DNA of 64,000 bases from Olsenella sp. oral taxon 807 (GCF_001189515.2 NZ_CP012069.2:868001-932000); one strand, 5' to 3'; shown: positions 35,186 through 45,676, counted from the stretch's first letter. Translations and numbers: made by a program. Notes: generated from the letters alone by a model not told the origin.

Positions 35186-35656
35186 ATGCCGCGTCGTGCA
35201 GCAGCTATCCGTCGGGAGGTCACTCCCGACGCTATCTACAACAACCGCCTTGTGACCCAGCTCATCAACAAGGTCCTTCTCGATGGCAAGAAAGCCACCG
35301 CCGAGCGCATCGTCTACGGGGCCTTCAAGCTCGTCCAACAGAAGACCGAGCAAGATCCCCTGTCCGTCTTCAAGAAAGCTATGGACAACGTCCGACCTAC
35401 GCTCGAGGTCAAGCCCAAGCGCGTCGGCGGTGCCACCTATCAGGTGCCTATGGAGGTCAACTCCCGTCGCGCCACCACCCTTGCCATCCGTTGGATGGTC
35501 AACTTCTCACGTGATCGCAAGGAGAAGACCATGATCGAGCGCCTCGCCAACGAGATCATGGACGCCGCCAACGGCGTCGGCGCGTCTGTCAAGCGTCGCG
35601 AGGACCTCTACAAGATGGCTGAGGCCAATCGTGCCTTCTCTCACTACCGCTTCTAG
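35186..35656 (+). CDS. rpsG: 30S ribosomal protein S7
   Basis: The 156-residue S7 organises the head of the small subunit by binding 16S r[23 protein letters not shown] and the [16 protein letters not shown] core are typical. GAGGAG precedes the ATG; it follows rpsL by 48 bp in the str operon. Confidence 0.97.
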   Translation: MPRRAAAIRREVTPDAIYNNRLVTQLINKVLLDGKKATAERIVYGAFKLVQQKTEQDPLSVFKKAMDNVRPTLEVKPKRVGGATYQVPMEVNSRRATTLAIRWMVNFSRDRKEKTMIERLANEIMDAANGVGASVKRREDLYKMAEANRAFSHYRF

Positions 35657-35679
35657 CCAAACATCAGGAGTAGGGATAC

Positions 35680-37776
35680 ATGGCTAAGATCAAGTACGAC
35701 CTCAAGGACCTCCGTAATATCGGCATCATGGCCCATATCGATGCGGGCAAGACTACCACGACGGAGCGCATCCTCTACTACACCGGCAAGACTCACAAGA
35801 TAGGTGAGGTCCACGATGGGGCAGCGACCATGGACTGGATGGTCCAGGAGCAGGAGCGTGGCGTGACCATCACGTCGGCCGCCACCACCTGTTTCTGGAA
35901 GGACCATGTCATCCAGATCATCGACACGCCGGGCCACGTTGACTTCACCGCAGAGGTCGAGCGCTCCCTGCGCGTGCTCGACGGAGCCGTCGCGGTCTTC
36001 GACGCCGTCGCGGGGGTTCAGCCCCAGTCCGAGACCGTCTGGCGTCAGGCGACCAAGTACAATGTCCCCCGCATCGCCTTCATCAACAAGTACGACCGCG
36101 TGGGCGCAGACTTCTTCCACGCCATCGAGACCATGAAGGAACGTCTGGGTGCCGTTGCTGTCGCCGCGCAGATACCGATGGGTGCGGAGTCCAACTTCTG
36201 GGGTCTCATTGACCTCGTCTCAAACACTGCCTGGGACTTCAAAGAGGACGCCAAGGGCATGATCTATCCCGAGCCCATGGACGCGATTCCCGACGAATTC
36301 GTGGAGCTTGCCCAAGAGAAGCGAGACGAGCTGCTTGACGCTGCCTCGAACTTCGACGACAGCCTCATGGAGAAGATCCTCATGGAAGAGGAGATACCCC
36401 AAGACGATCTTAAGGCGGCCATCCGCACAGGTGTGCTCACCGGCGAGCTCAACCCCGTCTTCGTTGGCTCAGCCTACAAGAACAAGGGTATCCAGGAGCT
36501 GCTCGACGCGGTCGTTGACTACCTGCCGAGCCCGCTTGACGTGCCAGAGATCGATGGCACCAACCCCAAGGGCCAGCCCGAGCTGCGCCATGCGGACATA
36601 AAGGAGCCCTTTAGTGCCCTTGCGTTCAAGATCATGACTGACCCCTTCGTCGGTAAGCTCACCTATATCCGCATCTATTCCGGTCAGGCCGAGGCAGGCT
36701 CCTATGTCTACAACTCGGTTAAGGGCGAGCGCGAACGCTTGGGGCGTATCCTCGAGATGAACGCAAACGAACGGGTGGACCGTGAAGAGTGCTCGGCCGG
36801 TGACATCGTTGCCTGCGTTGGCCTCAAGAACACCACCACCGGTGATACCCTCTGCGATGAGAAGCATCCCATCGTGCTTGAGTCCATCAGCTTCGCCGAT
36901 CCTGTCATCGATGTCGCCGTCGAGCCCAAGACCAAGGCCGAACAGGAGAAGATGTCCGTCGGTCTCGCGAAGCTCGCCGAGGAGGACCCGACCTTCCAGG
37001 TTCGTACCGACCACGAGACAGGTCAGACCATCATCGCCGGCATGGGCGAGCTGCACCTCGAGATCATCGTCGATCGCCTGCGCCGCGAGTTCAAGGTCGA
37101 CGCGAATGTCGGCAAGCCGCAGGTCGCCTACCGTGAGACCGCAGGCAAGGCTGTGAGCCACGTCCAAGGCAAATTCGTGCGCCAGTCCGGCGGTCGCGGC
37201 CAGTACGGTGACGCCATCATCGACATGGAGCCCATGGAGCCCGGTTTTGGCTACGAGTTTGTGGACGCCACCGTCGGGGGCTCGGTTCCCAAGGAGTACG
37301 TCCCTTCGGTGGACAAGGGCATACGGGAGGCTCTGCAGTCCGGCGTCATCGCAGGCTACCCGACGCAGGACATCAAGGTCACGCTCGTCGACGGTTCCTA
37401 CCACGAGGTCGACTCCTCCGAGGCCGCCTTCAAGATCGCGGGTTCCATGGCGATCAAGAAGGCGCTCGAGCAGTCTGGTCCCGTGCTGCTCGAACCTATC
37501 GAGAAGGTCGAGGTCGAGACCCCCGAGCAGTACATGGGCGACGTCATGGGCAATCTCTCGGGTCGCCGCGGCAAGATCGAGGGCATAGAGGACCGCACGA
37601 ACACCAAGGTTATTCACGCCAAGGTTCCCCTCGGCGAGATGTTTGGCTATGCGACCGACCTTCGCTCGCAGACTCAGGGTCGTGCGAGCTACACTATGCA
37701 GTTTGACTCCTACGAGTCCGTCCCCAAGAACATCCGTGACGAGATCGTCTCCAAAAACGGCGGAAGCGCCACATAA
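35680..37776 (+). CDS. fusA: Elongation factor G
   Basis: The 698-residue translocase GTPase has G1 [14 protein letters not shown]2/G3 around [12 protein letters not shown] and DTPGHVDFT, and G4 NKYD, where the more usual NKMD is replaced. Domains II to V follow through to the C-terminal. It drives tRNA and mRNA movement and, with RRF, ribosome recycling. It lies 23 bp after rpsG. In many bacteria tuf would follow; here rpsJ follows directly, so tuf is elsewhere. Confidence 0.97.
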   Translation: MAKIKYDLKDLRNIGIMAHIDAGKTTTTERILYYTGKTHKIGEVHDGAATMDWMVQEQERGVTITSAATTCFWKDHVIQIIDTPGHVDFTAEVERSLRVLDGAVAVFDAVAGVQPQSETVWRQATKYNVPRIAFINKYDRVGADFFHAIETMKERLGAVAVAAQIPMGAESNFWGLIDLVSNTAWDFKEDAKGMIYPEPMDAIPDEFVELAQEKRDELLDAASNFDDSLMEKILMEEEIPQDDLKAAIRTGVLTGELNPVFVGSAYKNKGIQELLDAVVDYLPSPLDVPEIDGTNPKGQPELRHADIKEPFSALAFKIMTDPFVGKLTYIRIYSGQAEAGSYVYNSVKGERERLGRILEMNANERVDREECSAGDIVACVGLKNTTTGDTLCDEKHPIVLESISFADPVIDVAVEPKTKAEQEKMSVGLAKLAEEDPTFQVRTDHETGQTIIAGMGELHLEIIVDRLRREFKVDANVGKPQVAYRETAGKAVSHVQGKFVRQSGGRGQYGDAIIDMEPMEPGFGYEFVDATVGGSVPKEYVPSVDKGIREALQSGVIAGYPTQDIKVTLVDGSYHEVDSSEAAFKIAGSMAIKKALEQSGPVLLEPIEKVEVETPEQYMGDVMGNLSGRRGKIEGIEDRTNTKVIHAKVPLGEMFGYATDLRSQTQGRASYTMQFDSYESVPKNIRDEIVSKNGGSAT

Positions 37777-37855
37777 CTGACCAGCCAGGGCCACCGCCAT
37801 TATCCGGGCGGGTGGCCGACAGAGGAGCTTCACGCTCATGATGGAGGTAAGCATC

Positions 37856-38164
37856 GTGCTCAACCAGAAGATCAGGATACGCCTGAAGGGCTATGACCAC
37901 GAGATCGTGGACCAGTCCGCAAAGCTCATCGTGGACACCGCGCAGAAGACAGGAGCTCGCGTCGCTGGTCCCATCCCCTTGCCCACGAGGCGTAATGTCT
38001 ATACTGTCATCCGTTCGCCCCATAAGGACAAGGACTCGCGCGAGGAGTTCGAGATGCGCACGCACAAGCGCCTCATCGACATCGTAGACCCCAGTCCGTC
38101 GACCGTTGACTCGCTCATGCGCCTCGACCTGCCCGCTGGGGTCGATATTGAGATTAAGCTGTAG
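37856..38164 (+). CDS. rpsJ: 30S ribosomal protein S10
   Basis: The 102-residue S10 ([17 protein letters not shown] at the N-terminus) joins 30S assembly and, with NusB, antitermination. The GTG at 37856 is preferred because it gives the canonical length and has GGAGGT seven bases upstream; ATG 37838 would add six residues behind a more distant GAGGAG. Normally S10 leads directly into rplC; here a hairpin and four unrelated genes intervene. Confidence 0.93.
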   Translation: MLNQKIRIRLKGYDHEIVDQSAKLIVDTAQKTGARVAGPIPLPTRRNVYTVIRSPHKDKDSREEFEMRTHKRLIDIVDPSPSTVDSLMRLDLPAGVDIEIKL

Positions 38165-38187
38165 GTCTCGACCGCATTCTTTGTGCT

Positions 38188-38231
38188 GCACGCCCCCTCG
38201 TACCACTGATCTTTGGGACGAGGGGGCGTGC
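38188..38231 (+). terminator. Strong hairpin ending the rpsJ transcript
   Basis: Perfect 14-bp arms GCACGCCCCCTCGT (38188-38201) and ACGAGGGGGCGTGC (38218-38231) lie 24 bp past rpsJ and 27 bp past the convergent glycosyltransferase stop, so it may serve both. No long uridine tract follows. It supports the view that the S10 operon is truly divided here. Confidence 0.65.
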
Positions 38232-38257
38232 CTTCGTATCTTTGTACGCGTGGCTGC

Positions 38258-39253
38258 CTAGTGTTCGCTGCCTGCTGTGGCGTTGGTCGTCACACCCCAC
38301 TCGCTTGCCCTGCCCTCGTCCATGCGCCTGATCTGCCGGGCGATGTAAATCGGGCGATGCTTGCCCTCCATGTAGATGTGGGAGAGGTATTCGCCGATGA
38401 TGCCGAGCGACAGCAGGATGAGACCTCCTACGATGAGGAGGAGCGAGACGATCGTGGGGTAGCCTGCTGGCGTGTTGTGCAGGACCATCGCGTCGATGAA
38501 GACGAAGATGATGTATACGAAGCCAATAAGGGCGAACAGTGCACCGACGTAAGCCGAGAAGAGCAGGGGCACCGAGGAGAATGCCACGAAGCCTGTCGTC
38601 GCGTAGTGCAAAAGAGAGCCGAGCGACCACTTGCTGTGGCCGGCGTATCGCTCGTCCGGCTCGTACTCAAAGGGACGTGTCCTGAAGCCTACCCATGAGA
38701 AGAGCCCCTTGGTGAAGCGGCTGTACTCGGGCATTGCAAGCAGTGCCTCTGCGACGCAGCGCTTGAAGACACGAAAGTCAGACGCGTCGGGCTCAAGCCT
38801 TGTCTCGGAGATGCTGTTGAATGCTCCGTAGAAGCAGCTGCTCAGTTTCGCGCGGAGGCCGCCTTTGCGCCTTGATTGATAGGCGGCGACAACGTCGCAC
38901 TCATCTTGGTGTGCTATGAGCAGGTCGTACATCGCAAGCAGAGTCTTGGGGCTCTGCTGGAGGTCTGCGTCCATGAAGGCAAGGTAGTCTCCTGTGGCCT
39001 GCTGCAGGCCGGCTAGCATCGAGGGCTCCTTACCGAAGTTGCGCGAGAGCGTGATGACCACCGTGTGGGCCATGCGCCCGTCTGCCTGGACTGCCTCGAG
39101 CGCGTGGGAGGTGTCGTCGGTGGAGCCGTCGTTCACGAAGACGAGCTCGAGGCAAAGCCCCTCACGCGATGTGAAGGTGCGCGCCAGCTCCTCGCAGAGG
39201 CTAGGAAGCGAGCCTGCCTCGTTCTTGCAGGGAATGATCACGGACAGGTCCAT
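38258..39253 (-). CDS. Family 2 glycosyltransferase, polyprenyl-phosphate type (GtrB-like)
   Basis: The 331-residue enzyme has a GT-A domain starting [14 protein letters not shown] with the metal-binding DAD at 95-97 ([10 protein letters not shown]), and two C-terminal membrane helices (about 232-262 and 268-295). This is the GtrB/DPM1-like layout that loads a hexose onto undecaprenyl phosphate for transfer across the membrane. YdjC and YfhO-family genes lie divergently just upstream, so the set may form a cell-envelope glycosylation locus. The start at 39253 is the first methionine before the conserved domain; earlier ones lack a site. Confidence 0.85.
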   Translation of the reverse strand: MDLSVIIPCKNEAGSLPSLCEELARTFTSREGLCLELVFVNDGSTDDTSHALEAVQADGRMAHTVVITLSRNFGKEPSMLAGLQQATGDYLAFMDADLQQSPKTLLAMYDLLIAHQDECDVVAAYQSRRKGGLRAKLSSCFYGAFNSISETRLEPDASDFRVFKRCVAEALLAMPEYSRFTKGLFSWVGFRTRPFEYEPDERYAGHSKWSLGSLLHYATTGFVAFSSVPLLFSAYVGALFALIGFVYIIFVFIDAMVLHNTPAGYPTIVSLLLIVGGLILLSLGIIGEYLSHIYMEGKHRPIYIARQIRRMDEGRASEWGVTTNATAGSEH

Positions 39254-39420
39254 ATGTGCTGCGTCCTTGTCTTTGGCTGTGTTGTCCTCACTGCGTTGGA
39301 CGGGGAGTCCATCGCAGTGTTCTCTTATTGTGTCCAATGATATCGATACTCTGGACCCGTGTGGCAAAGTCATTATCATTTGATAACGTACAGTCTGGCC
39401 TCCACCGTTGGGGGATGTGA

Positions 39421-40371
39421 GTGAACGTTTTTTTTCATGCAGATGACTTTGGCATCAACCTAGGGCAATCACAGAGGATCTTGGAGTGCGCCGAGCGAGG
39501 CGTCCTGAACTCGCTCTCCATCATGGCGAACAGCCCGCACTTCGAAGCGTGTGCACGACTCTTGGACGTCGCTCCGCACCATCTCAAGCGAGCCGTTCAT
39601 GTGAACCTCGTCGAGGGATCCTGCTGCGTCGAGCCCGCCTCCATCCCACTTCTGGCGGGTGAGGATGGCGTCTTCAACCGCAGCTTCGTCGGCCTGCTAC
39701 GTATGTCGTTGGGCAGGGACCACGGTGAGCTTCGTCGTCAGGTGGCGCTCGAGGCTGCAGCCCAGATTTCCAAGGTCACGGACCGCTTCCCCGCGCTTGC
39801 GCAGGGGTTGCGCGTGGACGGCCACCAGCACTTCCAGCTCATCCCCGCCGTGTTCGAGGGCATCCTCGACGCGATCTGGAAAGGCGGCTACGCCCTCGAG
39901 TACCTGCGCGTGCCCGTAGAGCCCGTGCGGGCGTTTATGAGGCGTGACGTCCTCTTCTCCATACGACCCGTAAACTGGATCAAGCGCCTGGTCCTCGGCT
40001 GGTGCTGGGGCCGTGACAGGCGTCTTGCGCGGTCCCTCGTCGGCAGTGGCCGCCCCTGCTCCTGTGATGGCCGCTCGGCCCTGTTCTGTGGTGTGCTCTT
40101 CTCAGGCGAGATGAGCGCGGAGCGCGTCTGTGCGGTCTTTCCGGCCTACGCAAGCTTGGCCAGGCACAGGGGCTTGGATATCGAGCTGCTCTTCCATCCA
40201 GGTGGTGAGCCTGATGCCGCGAGCTGCCTGAACCCCAAGATGGAGGACTTCGTGGCGTTCTACCAGTCTTCGGGCAGAGAGGTGGAGCATGATGCGCTCA
40301 TGGGCCTGCACCTCGACCCGTCCGGTCCCGACGGGCTTCCCACGCTGCACTTCGAGGGGAGTTGTGCATGA
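39421..40371 (+). CDS. YdjC/ChbG-family carbohydrate deacetylase
   Basis: The 316-residue protein has the metal-site pattern HADDFG at the N-terminus, HVNLVEG and VDGHQHFQLIP of YdjC/ChbG/HpnK deacetylases, which remove acetyl groups from N-acetylated sugars or glycolipid intermediates. The start is GTG behind GGGGG. Its last four bases overlap the start of the YfhO-family gene (ATGA), implying translational coupling and a shared lipid-linked or surface-glycan role. Confidence 0.82.
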   Translation: MNVFFHADDFGINLGQSQRILECAERGVLNSLSIMANSPHFEACARLLDVAPHHLKRAVHVNLVEGSCCVEPASIPLLAGEDGVFNRSFVGLLRMSLGRDHGELRRQVALEAAAQISKVTDRFPALAQGLRVDGHQHFQLIPAVFEGILDAIWKGGYALEYLRVPVEPVRAFMRRDVLFSIRPVNWIKRLVLGWCWGRDRRLARSLVGSGRPCSCDGRSALFCGVLFSGEMSAERVCAVFPAYASLARHRGLDIELLFHPGGEPDAASCLNPKMEDFVAFYQSSGREVEHDALMGLHLDPSGPDGLPTLHFEGSCA

Positions 40372-43124
40372 GGGTTGCTCGATGCTTGGCAAAAGGCCCG
40401 CTCGCGCATGGGCGCCTCGAGTACGCACTGGCTCTTCTCGTTCCGCTTGCCACGCTCAGCGTCACCTTTGCCCTGAGAGGGGTCTATCCCTTTGGAGATC
40501 TCAGCGTTTGTGTCTATGACATGGACCTCCAGTATCTGAGTCTCTTCTCATGGCTCGGCAAGGTCATGCACGGTCAGGACTCGCTGCTCTATTCGTTTTC
40601 CCAGGGCATCGGAGGCAATGGGCTCGCACTCTTCGCATACTACCTCTCGAGTCCGCTCAATATCTTGATGTATGTGTTCGACCCTACGCAAAGTGCCGCC
40701 TTTCTGAGCCTCATGGTGTTGATCAAGGTGTCGCTTGCGGGACTTACCTGCTATGTCTTTTTGCGCAAGCGCTACGGGGCGGGTGCGATGAGCTTGGTTC
40801 TCTCGACCGCCTATGCCCTCTGCGGCTATGCCATCGGCCAAGCAAGTAATATCATGTGGCTCGATGGCTTCTACATGCTGCCGCTCGTCACGCTGGGCGT
40901 ATGGCGGCTTGTCCATGACAGGAGCAGTACGCTGCTCTTCTGCACGGTGCTCTATGCCACGCTTGCCAACTGGTACTCAAGTTACATCGATTGCGTCTTC
41001 TCCTTGGTCTATCTCATCGCTTGTCTCGTTGCCAAAAGGGACGGGCATCCTCGCGAGTTGGCGTTGCGCTATGCTGCGACGATGGTCCTCGCTCTTGGGG
41101 CTAGTGCGGTGCTCTTTCTCCCCTCTGCGCTCAATCTTTTGGCGGGCGCTGAGAGCGGCTTTGGACTAAAGGTTCTTATTAACCCGAAGCCGATCACCAT
41201 GCCGCTGCACCTTCCTGCCTTCTTTGGCATTGGAACCAAGGCGGAGACGGGTGAGTCTATCGTCCCCTACCTCTTCACCAGTGCGCTCGCTCTCGTCCTT
41301 GCGCTCCTCGCCCTCGTAAGGTCGGGCCTCTCCCGGCGCAGGAGGTTGGCGCTGATTATCCTCGTGGCTGCTCCCCTGCTCGGCTGCATGCTCAAGGGTC
41401 CCATGACCATCTGGAGCTGTCTGCGCTATGCGAGCTCGTTTTTTTTCAGGCACTCCTACACTGTCTCGTTTGCGCTCGTCATCTGTGCGCGTGAGGGCTA
41501 TGCGGGTCTTCGTGAGCTGCCCCGGCAACAGAGGGTGCGCTTGCTCGGCGCCATCTCTGTCGCCCTCGCCATCTGCATAGAGCTCTCACAGCTTCTGGTG
41601 GACGCCAAGGGCAGTTCTGTGCCGGGCATGCCCGCGCGTGTGGTTGAGGTGACCTGCCTGCTCGTTCTGCCCGCGCTCGTGGAATTTCTTGTAGGGGCTC
41701 GCGAGCCGGCCGCTGAGGAGCGAATCTCGCTGGAGGAAGAAGCCGCATCCCCTTTTCATGTGCGAGGGGTGATCCGGGTGAGGAGTGTGTCTTTTGCCGC
41801 GGCGCTGTGTGTGCTCGTCGCCATCGAGGGCGGTTACAATGCCTGGTTGCTTGAGTCTCGTTTCTCCAATGCTGTGAGCATGTATGCTGGATATCTGGAT
41901 GATATTGGGTTCACCTACGAGCAGATCAAGGCAGACGCCCGATCCAGCGACAAGGCAGATGCCGACGCACTCCTTGTGGGCCAGGCTAGAATCGGCTATA
42001 AGGGCGATCGTGCTCATGGCGCTCCGACGACCTGCGAGGGTTTCGTCACGGGTACCCAGCAGATGAGCGAGTACACTTCGGTCGTACGTGGTACGACGGA
42101 GACGTTCATGCAGGCGCTGGGCTACACGAACAGCTGCGAGGACATCTTCGGCTACAGCTACAATAGTCCGATGCTGCTCACAGATACCCTGCTGGGCATG
42201 GATTACGTGATCAACGATGAGGCAGTGCCGGGATCGAGGGCTAACGCCATCGCGACGCACCATGGCTTTTCTGCCTACCGCTACCAAGATCTCCTGCCTG
42301 CTGCCTACGGCCTCTCTGTGACCGCAAGAGGCACGGTCGCATGGGGTTCCCATGCTCTGAGAAACCAGGAGGCGCTCTTTGCAGATGCTACGGGTGTCGG
42401 TGGTGCCTACATTGCCGCTCAGGTGGCTGACGTCGCAGCAGATCCTTCTGTAAAGTTGCGCACGCTTTCGATCACCTGCAAGGGGGATGGCCCCCTCTAC
42501 CTCTACTTCCCTGGGCTCAGCGCCCAGACGCGCATTGGCTCCAGCTATACCAGGTACACCCTGACAGCCAACGGCAGGGCCCTGCAGGATGTGGGGGGGC
42601 GCTTCGGAATGAACATCGTATACGCCGGGACCTACTCCAAGGGCGATGAGGTTACACTGACCGTTATGGATATCACGGCCCAGACGGTCGACAGGCGTTT
42701 TCCTGCCGCCACGGACTCACAGGGCTCAGAGCTGCTCTGGACGAGTCGCTTAAACGAGCTCCTCGAGGCAGGAACGCTCGATATGGATGCATATGCGACG
42801 GGCGTCTCGGCACTTGATAGTGGCCTCAGGAGCGCGCGCTTTTGCGGCAATAAGGCGTCCATTGACTTTTACGCCTCGCGTGACGAGACCCTCTTCCTAC
42901 GGATTGGCTATGATACGGGCTGGTCGGCCACCGTTGACGGCGAGCCGGCGACGCTCAGGCAGCTCTACACCGCCTTCCTAGGCCTAAGCGTGGGCGCAGG
43001 GTCGCACCACATCGAACTGAGCTTCGAGCCACCAGGTCTTACGCTGGGTGTTGTCGTGAGTATCGTCAGCATCCTCGCCTTCGTGGTCTGGCGCGCCGCA
43101 GCGCACCGCGGGGATGTGCAATGA
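40368..43124 (+). CDS. YfhO-family membrane protein (putative glycosyltransferase)
   Basis: The 918-residue protein has about a dozen membrane helices in its first 500 residues, starting VYPFGDLSVCVYDMDLQY, where the acidic loop resembles the GT-C type YfhO family. A large extracytoplasmic beta-rich domain follows, with a last helix near the C-terminus. YfhO in Bacillus and Listeria acts in glycosylation of lipoteichoic acid or wall polymers. The ATG is coupled to the deacetylase stop, behind GAGGGGAG. The substrate is not known. With the divergent GtrB-like gene it fits a three-component system (carrier loading, flip, transfer). Confidence 0.85.
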   Translation: MRVARCLAKGPLAHGRLEYALALLVPLATLSVTFALRGVYPFGDLSVCVYDMDLQYLSLFSWLGKVMHGQDSLLYSFSQGIGGNGLALFAYYLSSPLNILMYVFDPTQSAAFLSLMVLIKVSLAGLTCYVFLRKRYGAGAMSLVLSTAYALCGYAIGQASNIMWLDGFYMLPLVTLGVWRLVHDRSSTLLFCTVLYATLANWYSSYIDCVFSLVYLIACLVAKRDGHPRELALRYAATMVLALGASAVLFLPSALNLLAGAESGFGLKVLINPKPITMPLHLPAFFGIGTKAETGESIVPYLFTSALALVLALLALVRSGLSRRRRLALIILVAAPLLGCMLKGPMTIWSCLRYASSFFFRHSYTVSFALVICAREGYAGLRELPRQQRVRLLGAISVALAICIELSQLLVDAKGSSVPGMPARVVEVTCLLVLPALVEFLVGAREPAAEERISLEEEAASPFHVRGVIRVRSVSFAAALCVLVAIEGGYNAWLLESRFSNAVSMYAGYLDDIGFTYEQIKADARSSDKADADALLVGQARIGYKGDRAHGAPTTCEGFVTGTQQMSEYTSVVRGTTETFMQALGYTNSCEDIFGYSYNSPMLLTDTLLGMDYVINDEAVPGSRANAIATHHGFSAYRYQDLLPAAYGLSVTARGTVAWGSHALRNQEALFADATGVGGAYIAAQVADVAADPSVKLRTLSITCKGDGPLYLYFPGLSAQTRIGSSYTRYTLTANGRALQDVGGRFGMNIVYAGTYSKGDEVTLTVMDITAQTVDRRFPAATDSQGSELLWTSRLNELLEAGTLDMDAYATGVSALDSGLRSARFCGNKASIDFYASRDETLFLRIGYDTGWSATVDGEPATLRQLYTAFLGLSVGAGSHHIELSFEPPGLTLGVVVSIVSILAFVVWRAAAHRGDVQ

Positions 43125-43170
43125 GCCATGCTCGGTTCTGATGGCGTGACTCGGCTCGGTGGGCTGCGAC

Positions 43171-43243
43171 GCCGTCGTGAGCGTCTTATGTGGCGCGGCG
43201 CAAAGGTCGCTCGCCCGCTTGACGAGGTAGCTCTCACGACGGC
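43171..43243. repeat. 11-bp inverted repeat downstream of the YfhO gene
   Basis: Arms GCCGTCGTGAG (43171-43181) and CTCACGACGGC (43233-43243) are exact complements separated by 51 bases, in the gap before the DUF1810 gene. It could fold the end of the YfhO transcript or mark a decayed mobile end. No transposase lies between the arms. Confidence 0.5.
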
Positions 43244-43301
43244 CCATGCGTACCGGTACACGCTAAGCAGCTGACAAAAGCTTGAGGAGGGGATGGTGGC
43301 C

Positions 43302-43721
43302 ATGACGTATGACCTGTCGAGGTTTATAGAGGCCCAGCAAAGGGACTATGCGATCGCACTCGCCGAGATCAGGGCCGCAAGGAAGCAAAGTCACTGGATG
43401 TGGTACATCTTCCCGCAGCTCAAGGGGCTCGGCAGAAGCTCGACCTCAGAGTACTATGGTATCGATGGCCTCGGGGAGGCTACAGCCTTTCTAAAGGACA
43501 CGTATCTTGGACATAATCTCAGGGAGATCTCATCAGAGCTTTTGGGGATCTCGGATAAGGACGCGCACCAGGTGTTTGGGAGCCCCGATGACCTGAAATT
43601 GCGTTCATCTATGACGCTCTTTGCCCATGCGGGTCCGGAGGATACCGTATTCAGGGATGTGATCGAAGCGTATTTCGATGGGCGCGAGGACCAGCGTACG
43701 CTGCACCTATTGGACCTGTGA
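43302..43721 (+). CDS. DUF1810-family protein
   Basis: A 139-residue cytoplasmic protein with the family opening LSRFIEAQQRDYAIALAEIRAARKQSHWMWYIFPQLKGL, followed by SEYYGIDGLGEA. Members are widespread and small; biochemical function is not established to my knowledge. The ATG at 43302 has GGAGGGG nine bases upstream; starts at 43293 and 43296 are alternatives. It is the last non-ribosomal gene before rplC. Confidence 0.8.
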   Translation: MTYDLSRFIEAQQRDYAIALAEIRAARKQSHWMWYIFPQLKGLGRSSTSEYYGIDGLGEATAFLKDTYLGHNLREISSELLGISDKDAHQVFGSPDDLKLRSSMTLFAHAGPEDTVFRDVIEAYFDGREDQRTLHLLDL

Positions 43722-44072
43722 CGACGAGTGCGCTACGGCTCGGACATACAAGGCTCGTCAGGCATGCCAGTATGCCGTGCTAGGTGCGGCGGCCTACGGA
43801 CACAGCCGAGGGGGCTTTCGTCTCCTCGCAGCTAGAAGGACGCAAAAAAATTCTGCGCAGACCTTGTGAACACAAAGCCGCGCGTGTACACTATTCAAGC
43901 TGCGTTTTTGGGCAAAGAGGGAGGGCTGTGTCTCTGCAGCTTGCCGTGGTGTCACAGCTGTCCCATGGGACGCGGCATACAGAAGGATGTGGTCCGCTGG
44001 GGAGGGGTGGGAAAGCCGCCTCGAGTGTACGGTCGTGCGAGGTCCCAAGACCACCGAGGGTAAGGAACGAGC
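43722..44072. other. Leader region of the rplC operon
   Basis: The 351-bp stretch has no gene. It holds an A-rich run at 43846-43853, a promoter at 43864-43892 and a GC-rich leader of about 175 bases before rplC. A leader of this size may fold for L4-type feedback, although no E. coli-like S10 leader was recognised. Confidence 0.6.
43864..43892 (+). promoter_or_regulatory. Promoter of the divided S10 operon (rplC)
   Basis: TTGTGA (43864-43869) and TACACT (43887-43892) have a 17-bp spacer with TG directly before the -10 element. It is the only good match between DUF1810 and rplC and explains how the genes from rplC on are expressed apart from rpsJ. Confidence 0.7.
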
Positions 44073-44693
44073 ATGGTCAGTACGATTCTTGGCCGTAAGA
44101 TCGGGATGACGCAGGTGTGGGATGACAACGACAACGTCGTTCCCGTCACCGTCATCCAGGCGGGCCCCTGCGTCGTCTCGCAGGTAAAGACGAAGGAACA
44201 CGACGGCTACGATGCCGTGCAGATCGGCTTTGGGGACATCAAGCCCAAGCACGTCAACAAGCCCATGCAGGGGCACTTTGATGCTCAGGGCGTCGAGCCC
44301 ATGCGCTACCTGCGCGAGGTTCGTGTTGAGGATGGTACGGAGCACGCGACGGGCGACACGGTCACGGTCGCGGACTTTGCAGAGGTCAAGGCTGTCGATG
44401 TCATCGGTACCTCGAAGGGCAAGGGTTTTCAAGGCACCATCAAGCGTTGGAACTTCTCCCGTGGACCCATGACGCATGGTTCCCGCAACCAGCGTAAGCC
44501 CGGCTCCATCGGCCAGTGTGCCTATCCCGCCCGCGTGCGCAAGGGCTTGCACATGGCCGGTCATATGGGAGACGAGCGCGTCACAGTCAAGAACCTCAAG
44601 CTGGTTCGCATCGACGAGGAGCAGAATCTCATGCTCATCAAGGGCGCTGTTCCCGGCGGAAAGAACGCCCTCGTCCAGGTCCGCAGGGCCTAA
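44073..44693 (+). CDS. rplC: 50S ribosomal protein L3
   Basis: The 206-residue L3 (STILGRKIGMTQVWDDN at the start) nucleates 23S rRNA assembly near the peptidyl-transferase centre. The conserved loop RGPMTHGSRNQRKPGSIG is intact. The ATG follows AAGGAACG. It now heads its own operon because rpsJ lies 6 kb away. Confidence 0.97.
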   Translation: MVSTILGRKIGMTQVWDDNDNVVPVTVIQAGPCVVSQVKTKEHDGYDAVQIGFGDIKPKHVNKPMQGHFDAQGVEPMRYLREVRVEDGTEHATGDTVTVADFAEVKAVDVIGTSKGKGFQGTIKRWNFSRGPMTHGSRNQRKPGSIGQCAYPARVRKGLHMAGHMGDERVTVKNLKLVRIDEEQNLMLIKGAVPGGKNALVQVRRA

Positions 44694-44740
44694 GGCCACG
44701 CCAGGCACCAATTGATCCTTAGGCCAGCAAGGGAGACACC

Positions 44741-45367
44741 ATGTCCAAGATAGAAGTCAAGAACGTGCAGGGAGAGGCGGTCGAGACGCTAGAGTTTTCT
44801 GATGGCGTCTTTGGCATCGAGCCGAACATCCCGGTGGTGCACCACGTTGTCGTCGCCTATGAGGCGACGCTGCGCCAAGGCACCCACTCTACAAAGAACC
44901 GCTCTGCCGTCTCCGGCGGTGGGGCCAAGCCCTACCGACAAAAAGGTACCGGCCGTGCTCGTCAGGGCACCATACGTGCCCCACAGTGGGCTGGCGGTGG
45001 CGTCGTTTTCGGCCCGGTGCCCCGCAGTCACGCCAAGCGTGCTAACAACAAGGAGAAGAAGCTTGCCATGAGGTCAGTTCTCTCTGGCAAGCTCGCGGAC
45101 TCTGAGCTTGTGCTCGTCGATGACTTCTCATTCGAGAAGCCCTCGACCAAGCAGGCCGCAGCGATCCTGAAGGCCCTCGGTCTTGCCGACAGGCGCGTCA
45201 CTCTCATCCTCGACGATGATGATGTGATTACCTATTTCGCCTTTCGCAACCTCCCCCAGGTCATCGTCTACGGTGTCTCGGAGGCCAATACCAGAAACCT
45301 TCTCGACAATGGTGCGCTTGTCATGACCACTGCCGTCGCCAAGCAGCTTGAGGAGGTGCTCGCATAA
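44741..45367 (+). CDS. rplD: 50S ribosomal protein L4
   Basis: The 208-residue L4 lines the nascent-chain tunnel; the long loop with KPYRQKGTGRARQGTIRAPQ is present. In E. coli it represses the S10 operon. Its stop overlaps the rplW start by one base. Confidence 0.97.
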   Translation: MSKIEVKNVQGEAVETLEFSDGVFGIEPNIPVVHHVVVAYEATLRQGTHSTKNRSAVSGGGAKPYRQKGTGRARQGTIRAPQWAGGGVVFGPVPRSHAKRANNKEKKLAMRSVLSGKLADSELVLVDDFSFEKPSTKQAAAILKALGLADRRVTLILDDDDVITYFAFRNLPQVIVYGVSEANTRNLLDNGALVMTTAVAKQLEEVLA

Positions 45368-45669
45368 TGAACTCACCCCACGAGGTGATCATCCGCCCGA
45401 TCGTCACTGAGCGTTCCTTCGACCAGATGTCTCTGAACAAGTACAGCTTTGAGGTTGCCCGCAGTGCTCCCAAGGAGGAAATCGCCTCTGCTGTCGAGAC
45501 GCTCTTCAACGTTCACGTGAAGAAGGTCAACACCCAATGGGTCAAGCCCAAGACCAAGCGCGTTCGCTACGTCGCCGGCAAGACCCGCAGCTGGAAGAAG
45601 GCCATCGTCACCGTTGCTGACGGTGAGCAGATAGAGATCTTCGCGAATCAGCAGACTAGCGAGGAGTAG
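45367..45669 (+). CDS. rplW: 50S ribosomal protein L23
   Basis: The 100-residue L23 sits at the tunnel exit and docks trigger factor and SRP. IIRPIVTERSFDQMSLNKY is the typical opening. TAATG overlap with rplD indicates coupling. Confidence 0.96.
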   Translation: MNSPHEVIIRPIVTERSFDQMSLNKYSFEVARSAPKEEIASAVETLFNVHVKKVNTQWVKPKTKRVRYVAGKTRSWKKAIVTVADGEQIEIFANQQTSEE

Positions 45670-45676
45670 GTAATTC

